Positions 36,178-44,735 of a stretch of DNA of 64,000 nt are shown here, one piece after another. A model generated the notes under the pieces. That model had not been told where the DNA came from. It worked only from the letters and a program-made list of their open reading frames with translations, and did not search any database. The position numbers and the translations under genes were made by a program. Numbering within the stretch: position 1 is the stretch's first letter; each line of letters begins with the position of its first letter. The DNA is taken from the NCBI RefSeq assembly GCF_004001045.1, contig NZ_BIMK01000016.1, positions 80,751 through 144,750 of the forward strand, given 5' to 3'. Origin of the DNA: Paenibacillus chibensis. GTDB taxonomy: Bacteria; Bacillota; Bacilli; Paenibacillales; Paenibacillaceae.

Positions 36178-36207
36178 TTTATAACATATGCACCGAAAAA
36201 CTGTCAA
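36178..36207 (-). promoter_or_regulatory. Predicted promoter of the tyrS leader
   Basis: Minus strand: perfect -35 TTGACA (36202-36207), 18-base spacer, extended -10 TGTTATAAA (hexamer 36178-36183). Start near 36171 fits the T-box 5' end. Confidence 0.75.
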
Positions 36208-36260
36208 ATATTCTAAAAAAAAGCCCTCATTCGTTCTCTGCATTCAAAACCCGCAAATTA

Positions 36261-36269
36261 TGCTATAAT
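36261..36269 (+). promoter_or_regulatory. Predicted extended -10 promoter of the PBP gene
   Basis: TGCTATAAT, perfect extended -10 without a good -35. AAAAGGAGG follows at 36280-36288. Confidence 0.5.
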
Positions 36270-36298
36270 AGTTCCGTTAAAAGGAGGAACGCACGCGA

Positions 36299-39200
36299 AT
36301 GGTTGAAAATAACAATAAGACGCCTGACAAACAGCCTGCACCGAGGCGACGATCCTACGCCCGGATAACCGGTCTCGTCATTCTCTGGCTGTTTGTCGTC
36401 GGCCTGATGGGCGCCCTTTTTGCCGGCGGTGCCGCCCTGGGTTATGTCACTTCCATTGTGAAGGACGATCCGGTCCGGTCCAGGGATCTGATCGAGCAAA
36501 AAATGAGTGAAAACTCCATTACAAGCTTTGCTTATTTCCGCGATCAGACGACGCCGATCGGCCAGATCCGCACGGACGAGGACAGACGTCCCGTGGAATA
36601 CAAGCAGATTCCAAAGACAGTCATCAATGCGGTTGTTTCTATAGAAGACAACAACTTTTTCAATCATAATGGTGTGGACCTGAAGGGTACGCTGCGTGCC
36701 GTAAAACAAAAGGTGCTCAAAGAATCCGTGCAAACCGGCGGAAGCACATTGACCCAGCAACTGGCCAGGCGCGTCTTCCTGAACCTGGATAAGACGGATG
36801 ACCGCAAATTCAAAGAGATTTTGCTGGCGCTCCGGCTCGAACGGTTTATGACCAAGGAGGAAATTTTGACCGCCTACCTGAACAAGGTTCCTTTCGGTAA
36901 GGGATCAAGCGGGTACAACCTCTACGGGATCAAGGCTGCAGCCAAAGGCATTTTTAACGTAAACGATTTAAGCAAGCTGAATATCGCCGAAGCGGCCTAT
37001 TTGGCCGGTCTTCCGCAGCTTCCAACCAAATATTCCGCCTTCACCTCCACGGGCGAATTCAATCCGGACGCCTTCAAGCGGGCTGTGGACCGCCAGCATC
37101 TCGTGCTGCGGCGGATGATGGAAGAGAATAAGATTACGGATGCCGAGTACAAGGAAGCCTTGGCATTCGACATTCGTAAGGCACTGGCACCGCGCATGGA
37201 TAAAGCCTATGCCACTTATCCTTACCTGATGATGGAGACTGAACGTCAGGCTTCCGACATTCTGATGAAGCTGAGTCTCAAGGAAGGCGGCACCGATCAG
37301 AAGGATGCGAACGATACCAGCGATCTGCTTGAAGCTGCCAATCAACAGCTTAAAACCGGCGGATACCGTGTGTACACCACGATTGATAAGCGGGTGTACA
37401 ACTCCATGCATAAGATCGGCGAAAACAAGGATAACTTTGGTCCTGACAGCAAAACCAAAGGACCGGAGCAAACCGCGGCCATGATGATTGACAACAAGAC
37501 AGGCGCCATTCTGGGCATGCTGGAAGGACGGGACTTCAACAAAGAACAGATGAACTATGCCACGCAGATGATCCGGCAGCCGGGTTCAACCATGAAACCG
37601 ATTGCGGCCTACCTGCCTGCCATCGAATCCGGGGCGATCCAGCCTGCAAGCATTTTGGATGATGCACCGATCATTTTGAAGGACTACCAGAAAGGCTTCC
37701 ATATCCCGAAAAACTCGACTGCGGGATACAGCGGCTTAATGACAGCGCGGACTGCACTCAACAAATCGGTGAATACCGTTGCATTGAAGCTGTTCAATAA
37801 CGTCGTCGGCATCGACAATGCCTGGGCCTTTGCCAAAAAGGTCGGTATCAATACCATTCAAAAAGAAGACTATTCTGCTGCAACGGGTGTTCTGGGCGGT
37901 TTGAGATATGGTGTAACCGTCGAAGACCTGACGAATGCCTATAGCTCTATTGCCAATCAAGGGACTTTTAACGATGCATACATGATTGAAAAAATCGTGG
38001 ATTCCAACGGCAATATCGTGTATCAGCATGAAGCCAAACCCGTCCAGGCGTTCTCCAAGCAAACCGCTTACCTGATGACGGATATGCTCCGCACGGTCAT
38101 TACGGACGGCACGGGTAGTACCGTCCGGGATACTTATAAGCACTTCAAAAGTATACCGGTCGTCGGGAAAACAGGCTCTACCCAAAACTACGCGGATGTG
38201 TGGTTTATGGGCTTCTCGCCTGACGTAACGCTTGGCGTATGGGTAGGCTACAAGGAGCCTGTCAATACGCTGACGAGCAAGCCCGCCAAGAAGCGTGCCC
38301 AATCGATATGGGCACTCATTATGAACGAAGTCGCGGATAAAGAACCCGACTTATTCAAAACGCCGAAATTCGAAAAGCCTGAGGGCATTGTGTCCAAAAC
38401 AGTATCTGCATACAGCGGCAAGCTTCCGACATCACTGACGGATAAATTTGTTACGGATATCTTTAATATTAAATACGTTCCTAAAGACAGTGATGACGGG
38501 ATTGCCAAGGTCAAATACATCACATTTAACGGAGTCAACTATATTCCGAAGGATCAAACGCCTGATGATATGCTGAAGGAAAAAGTCGTGATCAAACGAG
38601 AGAAGCCGATCCCGGATCTGATCAAAGAGCTCCAGGCAGCCTTTGAAAAAATGCGCGGCGGCCACGAATCTTTATCCTACTATATCCCGCGTGACGCCGG
38701 CGAGGATATGCCGACCGAGATCGATCCGCGTGTCGATGACGGCAGCGCGCCTTCGGCTCCTGGAAGCGTCAGGATGGCTCTGAACGGCAGCAAGGCTACC
38801 ATTACCTTCAGCCCGTCTCCTCAAGCAGATGTGGTTGGATACCGCTTGTACCGTTCCCAAAACGGAGGATCTTATCAGAATACGGGCAGTGTCATATTGA
38901 CAGGAGAGGCATACTCCTTTACGAGTGCGGCTGATACAGGCTCCAGCTTTTATATCACGGCCGTGGATGTAGCAGGCAAAGAATCAACACCAAGCGAAAT
39001 GGCGAGCGGATCAACTGGAGGTATCATTGATATCCCTGGAGACATCGTAGATCCTTCCACCCCGGGCGACACGGGTAATCCAGGCACCGAAATTCCGGAT
39101 CCGAATGCTCCGGACCCAGGGCAGGAACCGACCCATGAACCATCATCGCCGACTGCTCTGCAGATCGCACCGCTCGATAACGGAATTATGTTCCAATGGA

Positions 39201-39409
39201 ATCCGGCACGTCCGGAAGAGAAGGTAACCGAGTATTCGATATCCTTCAGTGAAAAGCCGGGCGGCCCATATAACCCGATCGGTACCAGCCGTGAAGCCGG
39301 CTTCCAGTTTATCACCACCACTCCGATCAAAGGATACTTTCGGGTAACGGCGATCAATGCGGTTGGCTCTTCCAGACCTTCCGCGGCATCCTATTTTGAA
39401 AAGAAATAA
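36299..39409 (+). CDS. Class A penicillin-binding protein (transglycosylase/transpeptidase) with FN3 domains
   Basis: Predicted 1036 aa, longer than usual PBP1a. One TM helix near residues 20-45. Glycosyltransferase-51 domain with catalytic Glu116 (IEDNNFF) and TGGSTLTQQLARR; transpeptidase domain with Ser430-x-x-Lys433 (GSTMKP), Ser490-Val-Asn (SVN), and Lys624-Thr-Gly (KTGST). From about residue 815 there are two fibronectin type III domains separated by a Pro/Gly/Asp-rich linker. It builds and cross-links peptidoglycan outside the membrane. The FN3 tail may contact wall polymers or partner proteins (inference). Monocistronic with own promoter and terminator. Confidence 0.95.
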   Translation: MVENNNKTPDKQPAPRRRSYARITGLVILWLFVVGLMGALFAGGAALGYVTSIVKDDPVRSRDLIEQKMSENSITSFAYFRDQTTPIGQIRTDEDRRPVEYKQIPKTVINAVVSIEDNNFFNHNGVDLKGTLRAVKQKVLKESVQTGGSTLTQQLARRVFLNLDKTDDRKFKEILLALRLERFMTKEEILTAYLNKVPFGKGSSGYNLYGIKAAAKGIFNVNDLSKLNIAEAAYLAGLPQLPTKYSAFTSTGEFNPDAFKRAVDRQHLVLRRMMEENKITDAEYKEALAFDIRKALAPRMDKAYATYPYLMMETERQASDILMKLSLKEGGTDQKDANDTSDLLEAANQQLKTGGYRVYTTIDKRVYNSMHKIGENKDNFGPDSKTKGPEQTAAMMIDNKTGAILGMLEGRDFNKEQMNYATQMIRQPGSTMKPIAAYLPAIESGAIQPASILDDAPIILKDYQKGFHIPKNSTAGYSGLMTARTALNKSVNTVALKLFNNVVGIDNAWAFAKKVGINTIQKEDYSAATGVLGGLRYGVTVEDLTNAYSSIANQGTFNDAYMIEKIVDSNGNIVYQHEAKPVQAFSKQTAYLMTDMLRTVITDGTGSTVRDTYKHFKSIPVVGKTGSTQNYADVWFMGFSPDVTLGVWVGYKEPVNTLTSKPAKKRAQSIWALIMNEVADKEPDLFKTPKFEKPEGIVSKTVSAYSGKLPTSLTDKFVTDIFNIKYVPKDSDDGIAKVKYITFNGVNYIPKDQTPDDMLKEKVVIKREKPIPDLIKELQAAFEKMRGGHESLSYYIPRDAGEDMPTEIDPRVDDGSAPSAPGSVRMALNGSKATITFSPSPQADVVGYRLYRSQNGGSYQNTGSVILTGEAYSFTSAADTGSSFYITAVDVAGKESTPSEMASGSTGGIIDIPGDIVDPSTPGDTGNPGTEIPDPNAPDPGQEPTHEPSSPTALQIAPLDNGIMFQWNPARPEEKVTEYSISFSEKPGGPYNPIGTSREAGFQFITTTPIKGYFRVTAINAVGSSRPSAASYFEKK

Positions 39410-39423
39410 CTCGATACCGTTGT

Positions 39424-39463
39424 AAAAAGACCCTGTTCGCGGATTGCCGCGGCGGGGTCTTTT
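39424..39463. terminator. Terminator after the PBP gene
   Basis: AAAAAGACCC / GGGGTCTTTT outer stem with inner CGCGG/CCGCG pairing; A-run and T-run on both sides. Confidence 0.85.
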
Positions 39464-39488
39464 CATATTCACAGTGCACTACAAAAAC

Positions 39489-39516
39489 AAAAAGCACCGG
39501 ATTCATAATCCGGTGC
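39489..39516 (-). terminator. Terminator after acsA
   Basis: Minus-strand stem GCACCGGATT-ATG-AATCCGGTGC, followed by TTTTTG. Confidence 0.88.
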
Positions 39517-39536
39517 TTCCTGTTTACGCGATATAA

Positions 39537-41261
39537 TTAATCTTCGATCGTCGAAAGATCGCCGGTTGGCAGATTCAGCTCCCATGCTTTGAGTACCCTG
39601 CGCATGATTTTACCGGATCTCGTCTTCGGCAGCTTGTCGCGGAATTCGATTTCACGCGGCGCCGCATGAGCGGACAATCCTTCTTTCACGAATTTATAGA
39701 TTTCATTCTTCAGTTCTTCGGATTCCTCGTAGCCTTCTCGGAGGGCGATGAACGCTTTGATGATCTCGCCGCGGGTCGCATCCGGTTTACCGATAACGCC
39801 GGCTTCAGCCACCGCAGGATGCTCGACCAGCTTGCTCTCGACCTCGAACGGTCCGATCCGTTCACCGGAGGAGTTGATCACGTCATCGACCCGGCCCTGG
39901 AACCAGAAGTAGCCTTCTTCATCCATATAAGCGGAATCGCCCGAAACGTACCAGCCAGGAATACGGAAGTATTCCTGATACTTGGCAGGATTCTTCCAAA
40001 TTTGATTCATCATGGACGGCCATGGTGTTTTAATGGCGAGATTCCCCATCGTGTAAGGCGGAACTTCATTGCCGTTATCGTCCAGAATCGCTGCCTGCAC
40101 ACCCGGAATAGGACGTCCCATAGATCCTGGCTTGATATCCATGGATGGATAGTTGCAGATCAAATGTCCGCCGGTTTCCGTCATCCACCAAGTGTCATGG
40201 ATACGCTGGCCGTATACCTTTTGTCCCCAGCGAACCACTTCTGGGTTAAGCGGCTCACCTACGGAGAGGACATGACGCAGACTGTTCAAGGAGAACTGGG
40301 AAATAACGTCCGAGCCTGCCCCCATCAGCATGCGGAATGCCGTTGGAGCACTGTACCATACCGTCACCTTGTATTTGTCAATCGTTCCGTACCAGTCCTG
40401 CGGACTGAATCGCCCGCCGCGGATCACATTTGTAACGCCGTTCAGCCAAGGTGCGAAAATACCGTAGGAAGTACCTGTTACCCAGCCCGGGTCAGCCGTA
40501 CACCAGTATATATCGTCTTCCTGCAGATCCAGGACCATTTTGCCCGTGTAATAATGTTGTATCATGGCATTCTGTACATGGAATACGCCTTTCGGTTTAC
40601 CCGTCGATCCAGAAGTATAATGTATAATTAATCCGTCATTGCGGTCCAGCCACTCCATTTGGAGATCCGAGGATGCCCCCTGCATCGCCTTCGCGTAGTC
40701 CACGACCTTGTCATCTTCTTCAACGCCGTCGCCCACCACGATAATATGCTTCAGGTCAGGCAGCTCGTCACGCTTCACGCGTCCGAGAAGCTGGCTCGTC
40801 GTCACCAGTGCAACTGCACCGCTGTCTTCAAGACGGTCCTTAACAGCCGTTTCCATAAAAGCCTCAAAAAGCGGACCTACGACAGCCCCTACCTTCAAAA
40901 TGCCCATGAGAGAGAAGTAAAGCTCCGGACTGCGCGGCATAAAAACAAATACCCGATCACCTTTACCGACGCCAAGCTCACGGAGAACATTACCGAATTT
41001 ATCGGACTGCTCCTTCAGATCGGCAAAAGTATAGCTCTCATCGCGATTCGCGTCGCTATAGAGCAAAGCATTTTTATGGCCACGTCCTTCTTCCACGTGG
41101 CGGTCAATGGCCTCATACGCCATATTAACCTTGCCGGTCGTATACCAGCTAAAATGCTTCTCCACCTCTTCCCATTGGAATTGCGAGCGGGCCTGTTCAT
41201 AATCGCCCAAATTGGACGTTTCAGCTACGCTAGGTAAAATTTCATTTTGATTTTGTTCCAT
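39537..41261 (-). CDS. acsA: Acetyl-CoA synthetase
   Basis: Predicted 574 aa. Adenylate-forming enzyme making acetyl-CoA from acetate, ATP and CoA. AMP-binding P-loop YTSGSTGKPKG, the TWWMTETGG motif, GDSAYMDEEGYFWFQGR hinge region and the C-terminal KTRSGKIMRR with the catalytic/acetylatable lysine. The ATG at 41259-41261 follows GGGAGGATG; the TTG at 41288 is inferior. Divergent from acuA, which encodes the acetyltransferase that inactivates AcsA by acetylating that lysine in B. subtilis. A cre-like site lies in its leader. Confidence 0.96.
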   Translation of the reverse strand: MEQNQNEILPSVAETSNLGDYEQARSQFQWEEVEKHFSWYTTGKVNMAYEAIDRHVEEGRGHKNALLYSDANRDESYTFADLKEQSDKFGNVLRELGVGKGDRVFVFMPRSPELYFSLMGILKVGAVVGPLFEAFMETAVKDRLEDSGAVALVTTSQLLGRVKRDELPDLKHIIVVGDGVEEDDKVVDYAKAMQGASSDLQMEWLDRNDGLIIHYTSGSTGKPKGVFHVQNAMIQHYYTGKMVLDLQEDDIYWCTADPGWVTGTSYGIFAPWLNGVTNVIRGGRFSPQDWYGTIDKYKVTVWYSAPTAFRMLMGAGSDVISQFSLNSLRHVLSVGEPLNPEVVRWGQKVYGQRIHDTWWMTETGGHLICNYPSMDIKPGSMGRPIPGVQAAILDDNGNEVPPYTMGNLAIKTPWPSMMNQIWKNPAKYQEYFRIPGWYVSGDSAYMDEEGYFWFQGRVDDVINSSGERIGPFEVESKLVEHPAVAEAGVIGKPDATRGEIIKAFIALREGYEESEELKNEIYKFVKEGLSAHAAPREIEFRDKLPKTRSGKIMRRVLKAWELNLPTGDLSTIED

Positions 41262-41294
41262 ACTTTCATCCTCCCTCTGTTCTCCCAATTGCTA

Positions 41295-41308
41295 GGGCAG
41301 CGCTTACA
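41295..41308 (-). promoter_or_regulatory. Candidate cre site (CcpA) in the acsA leader
   Basis: Plus-strand reading GGGCAGCGCTTACA matches the cre consensus TGWNANCGNTNWCA at 8 of 10 defined positions, including the CG core. It lies about 25-38 bases downstream of the predicted acsA start of transcription, a place compatible with a CcpA roadblock. Confidence 0.45.
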
Positions 41309-41339
41309 ATCTTGTATGAATTCATGCCATGGAAATGAC

Positions 41340-41367
41340 AACATACACACGAAATCAGTTCTGTAAA
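41340..41367 (-). promoter_or_regulatory. Predicted promoter of acsA
   Basis: Minus strand: -35 TTTACA (41362-41367), 16-base spacer, -10 TATGTT (41340-41345). Confidence 0.45.
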
Positions 41368-41594
41368 ACAAAATTTCTCTTGATTGCTATATAAATTAAA
41401 CCGAAAGTTTAACCCTTTAAACTTTGATAGAGTTCACAAACAAAAACGGGCTATCCATTCTGTGGTTCAATTTATTTAGGTAAGCGTAAAAACATATGGT
41501 ACAGCAGGTCTGGCTGATGGTTATAAAAATCAAAAGTTGTGGCTATTTTATGTCAGGAATCATTATAGCATAGGATGAAAGTTCCTGCCATCGC

Positions 41595-41623
41595 TTTTCA
41601 TTTATTTGTTTTTTTGCTATAAG
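41595..41623 (+). promoter_or_regulatory. Predicted promoter of acuA
   Basis: -35 TTTTCA (41595-41600), 17-base spacer, extended -10 TGCTATAAG (hexamer 41618-41623). The 225 bases between this and the acsA promoter are A+T-rich with no open frame. Confidence 0.55.
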
Positions 41624-41652
41624 TAGGATTAGAAGCAGAAAGGAGCGTCCAG

Positions 41653-42285
41653 ATGGAACACCTTAAACTGTACCATGTACAAACCATACCTCAAGAAGAG
41701 CGCTGCCTGGTCGTCGAAGGGCCCGTACCGCCCGAGAGATTGGCAGAGTTGACCATGCACCCCGACCTTGATGCTTTCCGCCGCCCGGCTGAGCAGCATA
41801 AGGCGCTAGTGGAGATCGCAGGCCTCAAGGAAGGCCGGATCATCATTTCCCGTGAGGAAAACATAATCGTCGGATACGTGACCTTTCATTACCCGGACGA
41901 GCAGGAACGCTGGTCCCAGGGCAATATGGAGGATCTGATCGAGCTGGGAGCTATAGAAGTTGCCAATGACTACCGCTCGCTTGGCCTGGGGCAAAAAATG
42001 ATCAAAACCGCCTTCGAGGATGGCCAAATGGAACAATATATCGTGTTCACCACCGAATATTATTGGCACTGGGACTTAAAAACCAGCGGCCTGAATGTGT
42101 GGGATTACCGCAAAATGATGGAACGGCTCATGAAGGTCGTCGACATGGTCTGGTACGCAACCGATGATCCGGAAATATGCTCGCATCCGGCCAACTGCCT
42201 GATGGTTCGAATCGGCCGAGACGTGCCGATTTCCTCCAAAGAGCAGTTTGACCGAATTCGTTTTCAGCAGCGTTTTATGTACTAG
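41653..42285 (+). CDS. acuA: Protein acetyltransferase AcuA (GNAT)
   Basis: Predicted 210 aa, the same length as B. subtilis AcuA. GNAT fold: the acetyl-CoA site is visible as ELGAIEVANDYRSLGLGQKM. AcuA acetylates the catalytic lysine of AcsA and switches it off. The start ATG follows AAAGGAG. Divergent from acsA as in Bacillus; however, the acuB and acuC (deacetylase) genes that normally follow are absent here, and a strong hairpin closes the unit. Confidence 0.93.
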   Translation: MEHLKLYHVQTIPQEERCLVVEGPVPPERLAELTMHPDLDAFRRPAEQHKALVEIAGLKEGRIIISREENIIVGYVTFHYPDEQERWSQGNMEDLIELGAIEVANDYRSLGLGQKMIKTAFEDGQMEQYIVFTTEYYWHWDLKTSGLNVWDYRKMMERLMKVVDMVWYATDDPEICSHPANCLMVRIGRDVPISSKEQFDRIRFQQRFMY

Positions 42286-42309
42286 GGATGTCCATTCGCA
42301 TATATGACA

Positions 42310-42337
42310 ACAACTCCGGAGAATCCTCCGGAGTTGT
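42310..42337. terminator. Hairpin terminator between acuA and mtnN
   Basis: Perfect 12-bp stem ACAACTCCGGAG / CTCCGGAGTTGT with a 4-base loop AATC; the T-tracts on both sides are short. Confidence 0.7.
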
Positions 42338-42365
42338 TTGTATGTTGATGATTTTTTACGCTCAC

Positions 42366-43064
42366 TTACATTTGAGCGAGCATAGAATCCAGTATCGCAT
42401 GGGAGCGGCGCGATGAGGCAACTGTAAATTCCGCGAAGTTCGCGTGTGCGGAGCCGTCCGCTTTATCGGACATTGAACGGATCACGACAAACGGTACCCC
42501 GTTCATGAAGCATACCTGCGCGACGGAAGCCCCTTCCATTTCGACGCATGCGCCCTGCATATGCTCATAGAGCCAGGATACCTGCTCTACGCTGGCAATA
42601 AACTGATCTCCGGAAAGCACGCGTCCGACTCTGCAGTTCACCTCGCCGAGCTCCCCGCAGACTTTTTGGGCCAGCAGCATCAAGTCCTTGTCCGCCTGAA
42701 ACGCCGAAACCTCCTGATACGGGATGACTCCTCGTTCATACCCCAAAGCCGTGACATCCATGTCATGCTGCAAGCACTCGGAAGATATGACAATATCCCC
42801 AATGTTCAGCTCCGGATGTACAGCCCCTGCGACACCCGTAAACAGCACTTTGGATATTCCGAAGGCGTCGATGAGGACCTGCGTCGTGACAGCCGCATTG
42901 ACTTTACCCACCCCCGATTTGCACACGACAACATTTCGATTAAGGTATGTGCCTTTATAATAGCGGATGCCCGCTTTATCCATCGTTTCCGCATTTTGCA
43001 TCCCGGCCAAGAGCAGCTCCACTTCTTCGTCCATGGCCCCGATAATTCCGATCGTTTCAGGCAT
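42366..43064 (-). CDS. mtnN: 5'-methylthioadenosine/S-adenosylhomocysteine nucleosidase
   Basis: Predicted 232 aa. Cleaves MTA and SAH to adenine plus the thioribose, recycling SAM by-products and feeding the activated methyl cycle. Conserved: IGIIGAMDEEVELLL with a catalytic Glu, FTGVAGAVHPELNIGD, VEMEGASVAQVC (catalytic Glu), and IRSMSDKADGSAH with the catalytic Asp. The ATG at 43085 is followed by an internal ribosome-binding site AAGGGAG, so ATG 43062-43064 is the likelier start. Confidence 0.94.
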   Translation of the reverse strand: MPETIGIIGAMDEEVELLLAGMQNAETMDKAGIRYYKGTYLNRNVVVCKSGVGKVNAAVTTQVLIDAFGISKVLFTGVAGAVHPELNIGDIVISSECLQHDMDVTALGYERGVIPYQEVSAFQADKDLMLLAQKVCGELGEVNCRVGRVLSGDQFIASVEQVSWLYEHMQGACVEMEGASVAQVCFMNGVPFVVIRSMSDKADGSAHANFAEFTVASSRRSHAILDSMLAQM

Positions 43065-43108
43065 CTTTGCATTCTCCCTTTTCATTAAAGTTTATTGCTC
43101 CGCACGTT

Positions 43109-43136
43109 AAAAAAAGCTCCCGTAAGGAGCTTTTTT
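43109..43136 (-). terminator. Terminator after ccpA
   Basis: AAAAAAGCTCC-CGTAA-GGAGCTTTTTT, perfect 11-bp stem with A- and T-runs. Confidence 0.9.
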
Positions 43137-43181
43137 CAGCGTTTTCCAACCTTTTTCATCTCATGTCAAAGCATCTATTTC

Positions 43182-44192
43182 TTATTCGTTCACATGGCTT
43201 ACGGATAGGCGCAGAATCGTTTCATGCGGCAAAATAACCCGCGGGTTGTCCACGTTTTCCTTCTTCATCAGCTTGGTCAACAGACGCATCGCAACCGCGC
43301 CAAGATCGTACATCGGCTGAGCCACCGTGGTCAAAAGCGGACGAACCATCGACGCCATACGTGTATTGTCCACACTGATGACGGAGAAATCGTCTGGAAC
43401 CTTGAGACCTTCATCCTGAATGCTGTGAATGGCACCAATCGCCATTTCGTCCGTGGCCGCGAAAACAGCCGTAGGCTTTTTCTTCAGACCGAGGAAATAT
43501 TTCATCGCTTCCACGCCGGACTCATAACGATAGTTACCGATGCGCACCAGATCCTCTTGATATTCAATACCCGCATTCTCCAGCGCCTTCTTGTAGCCTT
43601 GGAAACGCGAATAACCATTCGCCGGATCCTGCAGCGTGCCGCTGATCATGGCAATTTCACGATGACCATGGCGAATCAGTGTATTCACTGCATCAAAGGC
43701 AGCAGCCTCATGATCGATATCCACGGACGGATATGTTCCGTTCTCATCCCGTGTCGCGCACAGCACGATCGGAACCGCAGAGGTCTGGAACGCCTGAATA
43801 TGTTCTTCCGTTACGGTGCCGCCCATGAACAGCAGCCCGTCCACCTGCTTCTCGAGCAGGGTATTGATGACACGGATTTCCTTTTCCTTCTTCTTGTCAG
43901 CGTTACACAAAATAATATTATAGTGGTACATGTTGGCAATATCTTCAATGCCCCGAGCAATTTCCGCGAAAATAGAGTTCGAGATATCGGGAATTACAAC
44001 CCCGACCGTTGTCGTCTTTTTGCTGGCAAGGCCTCTGGCCACCGCATTCGGACGATATCCCAAACGTTCGATTGCTTCATATACTTTTTTCCGGGTCTGA
44101 GGCTTTACGTTGGGATTGTTGTTCACAACCCGCGATACCGTCGCCATCGATACGCCTGCTTCACGCGCCACATCGTAAATGGTTACCGTCAA
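43182..44192 (-). CDS. ccpA: Catabolite control protein A
   Basis: Predicted 336 aa. LacI-family regulator; N-terminal helix-turn-helix [20 protein letters not shown] and hinge [18 protein letters not shown] are almost those of Bacillus CcpA. With Ser-phosphorylated HPr/Crh it binds cre sites to control carbon metabolism. The open frame has an ATG at 44207 without a ribosome-binding site; TTG at 44190-44192 stands seven bases after GGAGAG and gives [11 protein letters not shown], matching the family start, so I prefer it. Near brxC as in Bacillus. Confidence 0.94.
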   Translation of the reverse strand: MTVTIYDVAREAGVSMATVSRVVNNNPNVKPQTRKKVYEAIERLGYRPNAVARGLASKKTTTVGVVIPDISNSIFAEIARGIEDIANMYHYNIILCNADKKKEKEIRVINTLLEKQVDGLLFMGGTVTEEHIQAFQTSAVPIVLCATRDENGTYPSVDIDHEAAAFDAVNTLIRHGHREIAMISGTLQDPANGYSRFQGYKKALENAGIEYQEDLVRIGNYRYESGVEAMKYFLGLKKKPTAVFAATDEMAIGAIHSIQDEGLKVPDDFSVISVDNTRMASMVRPLLTTVAQPMYDLGAVAMRLLTKLMKKENVDNPRVILPHETILRLSVSHVNE

Positions 44193-44243
44193 ATTCCTTC
44201 TCTCCATTGCCAATAAATTTTCATTCGTCAACCCATTAAAATA

Positions 44244-44272
44244 ATGATACGACAAATTGTCGCATTCTGCAA
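44244..44272 (-). promoter_or_regulatory. Predicted ccpA promoter with palindrome in the spacer
   Basis: Minus strand: -35 TTGCAG (44267-44272), 17-base spacer, -10 TATCAT (44244-44249). The spacer holds a 13-bp palindrome CGACAA-A-TTGTCG (44250-44262). Confidence 0.65.
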
Positions 44273-44286
44273 TGATAACGCTTTAC
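44273..44286. promoter_or_regulatory. Cre-like site upstream of the ccpA -35
   Basis: TGATAACGCTTTAC matches the cre consensus TGWNANCGNTNWCA except at the last two positions. It abuts the -35 box and overlaps the brxC stop codon. Confidence 0.4.
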
Positions 44287-44630
44287 TAGCCTTCTAAATG
44301 CTGTTTCAGAGCATCCACAGTAATATGGGAATGAGATGTATGCCAGACAGACGCCTGATTCTTAACCAGAATCACCTGCGGGGATTCATGCTGTATACCG
44401 AGAAGATCGGCAGCTTCGAGCGAAACCGGACGATCCTCGACGACATGGATTAAACCGTACTCCACGGCTTCGTTCGGCTCGTTTTGTAAGTATGACATTA
44501 CCTGTTGATAGGCCCTGCTGCTGATCGGGCAGCGCGTGCTGTGTTTAAAAAGAAGCAGAGGCTTATCTTTTGAGGCTTCCAATGCGGTCTGCAGCTGATC
44601 GCTAGTAGTCAGTTTGGTCATCGTCGCCAT
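44286..44630 (-). CDS. brxC: Monothiol bacilliredoxin BrxC (YtxJ)
   Basis: Predicted 114 aa. Thioredoxin-fold YtxJ family; single active-site Cys in HSTRCPISS, followed by the cis-Pro region ESPQVILVKN. BrxC removes bacillithiol from oxidised proteins in the cytosol, which implies that the organism makes bacillithiol. ATG 44628-44630 with AAGGGG upstream. It runs in the same direction as ccpA with its stop about 15 bases from the ccpA -35. Confidence 0.9.
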   Translation of the reverse strand: MATMTKLTTSDQLQTALEASKDKPLLLFKHSTRCPISSRAYQQVMSYLQNEPNEAVEYGLIHVVEDRPVSLEAADLLGIQHESPQVILVKNQASVWHTSHSHITVDALKQHLEG

Positions 44631-44735
44631 TTGATATACATCCCCTTTTTTCGATTAAATTCCTTACTCTATCGTAACAAAATCCTCGTGAAAAATCCAA
44701 CTTACTATGAAAATTATCTGAAAATCGTTAAATTT

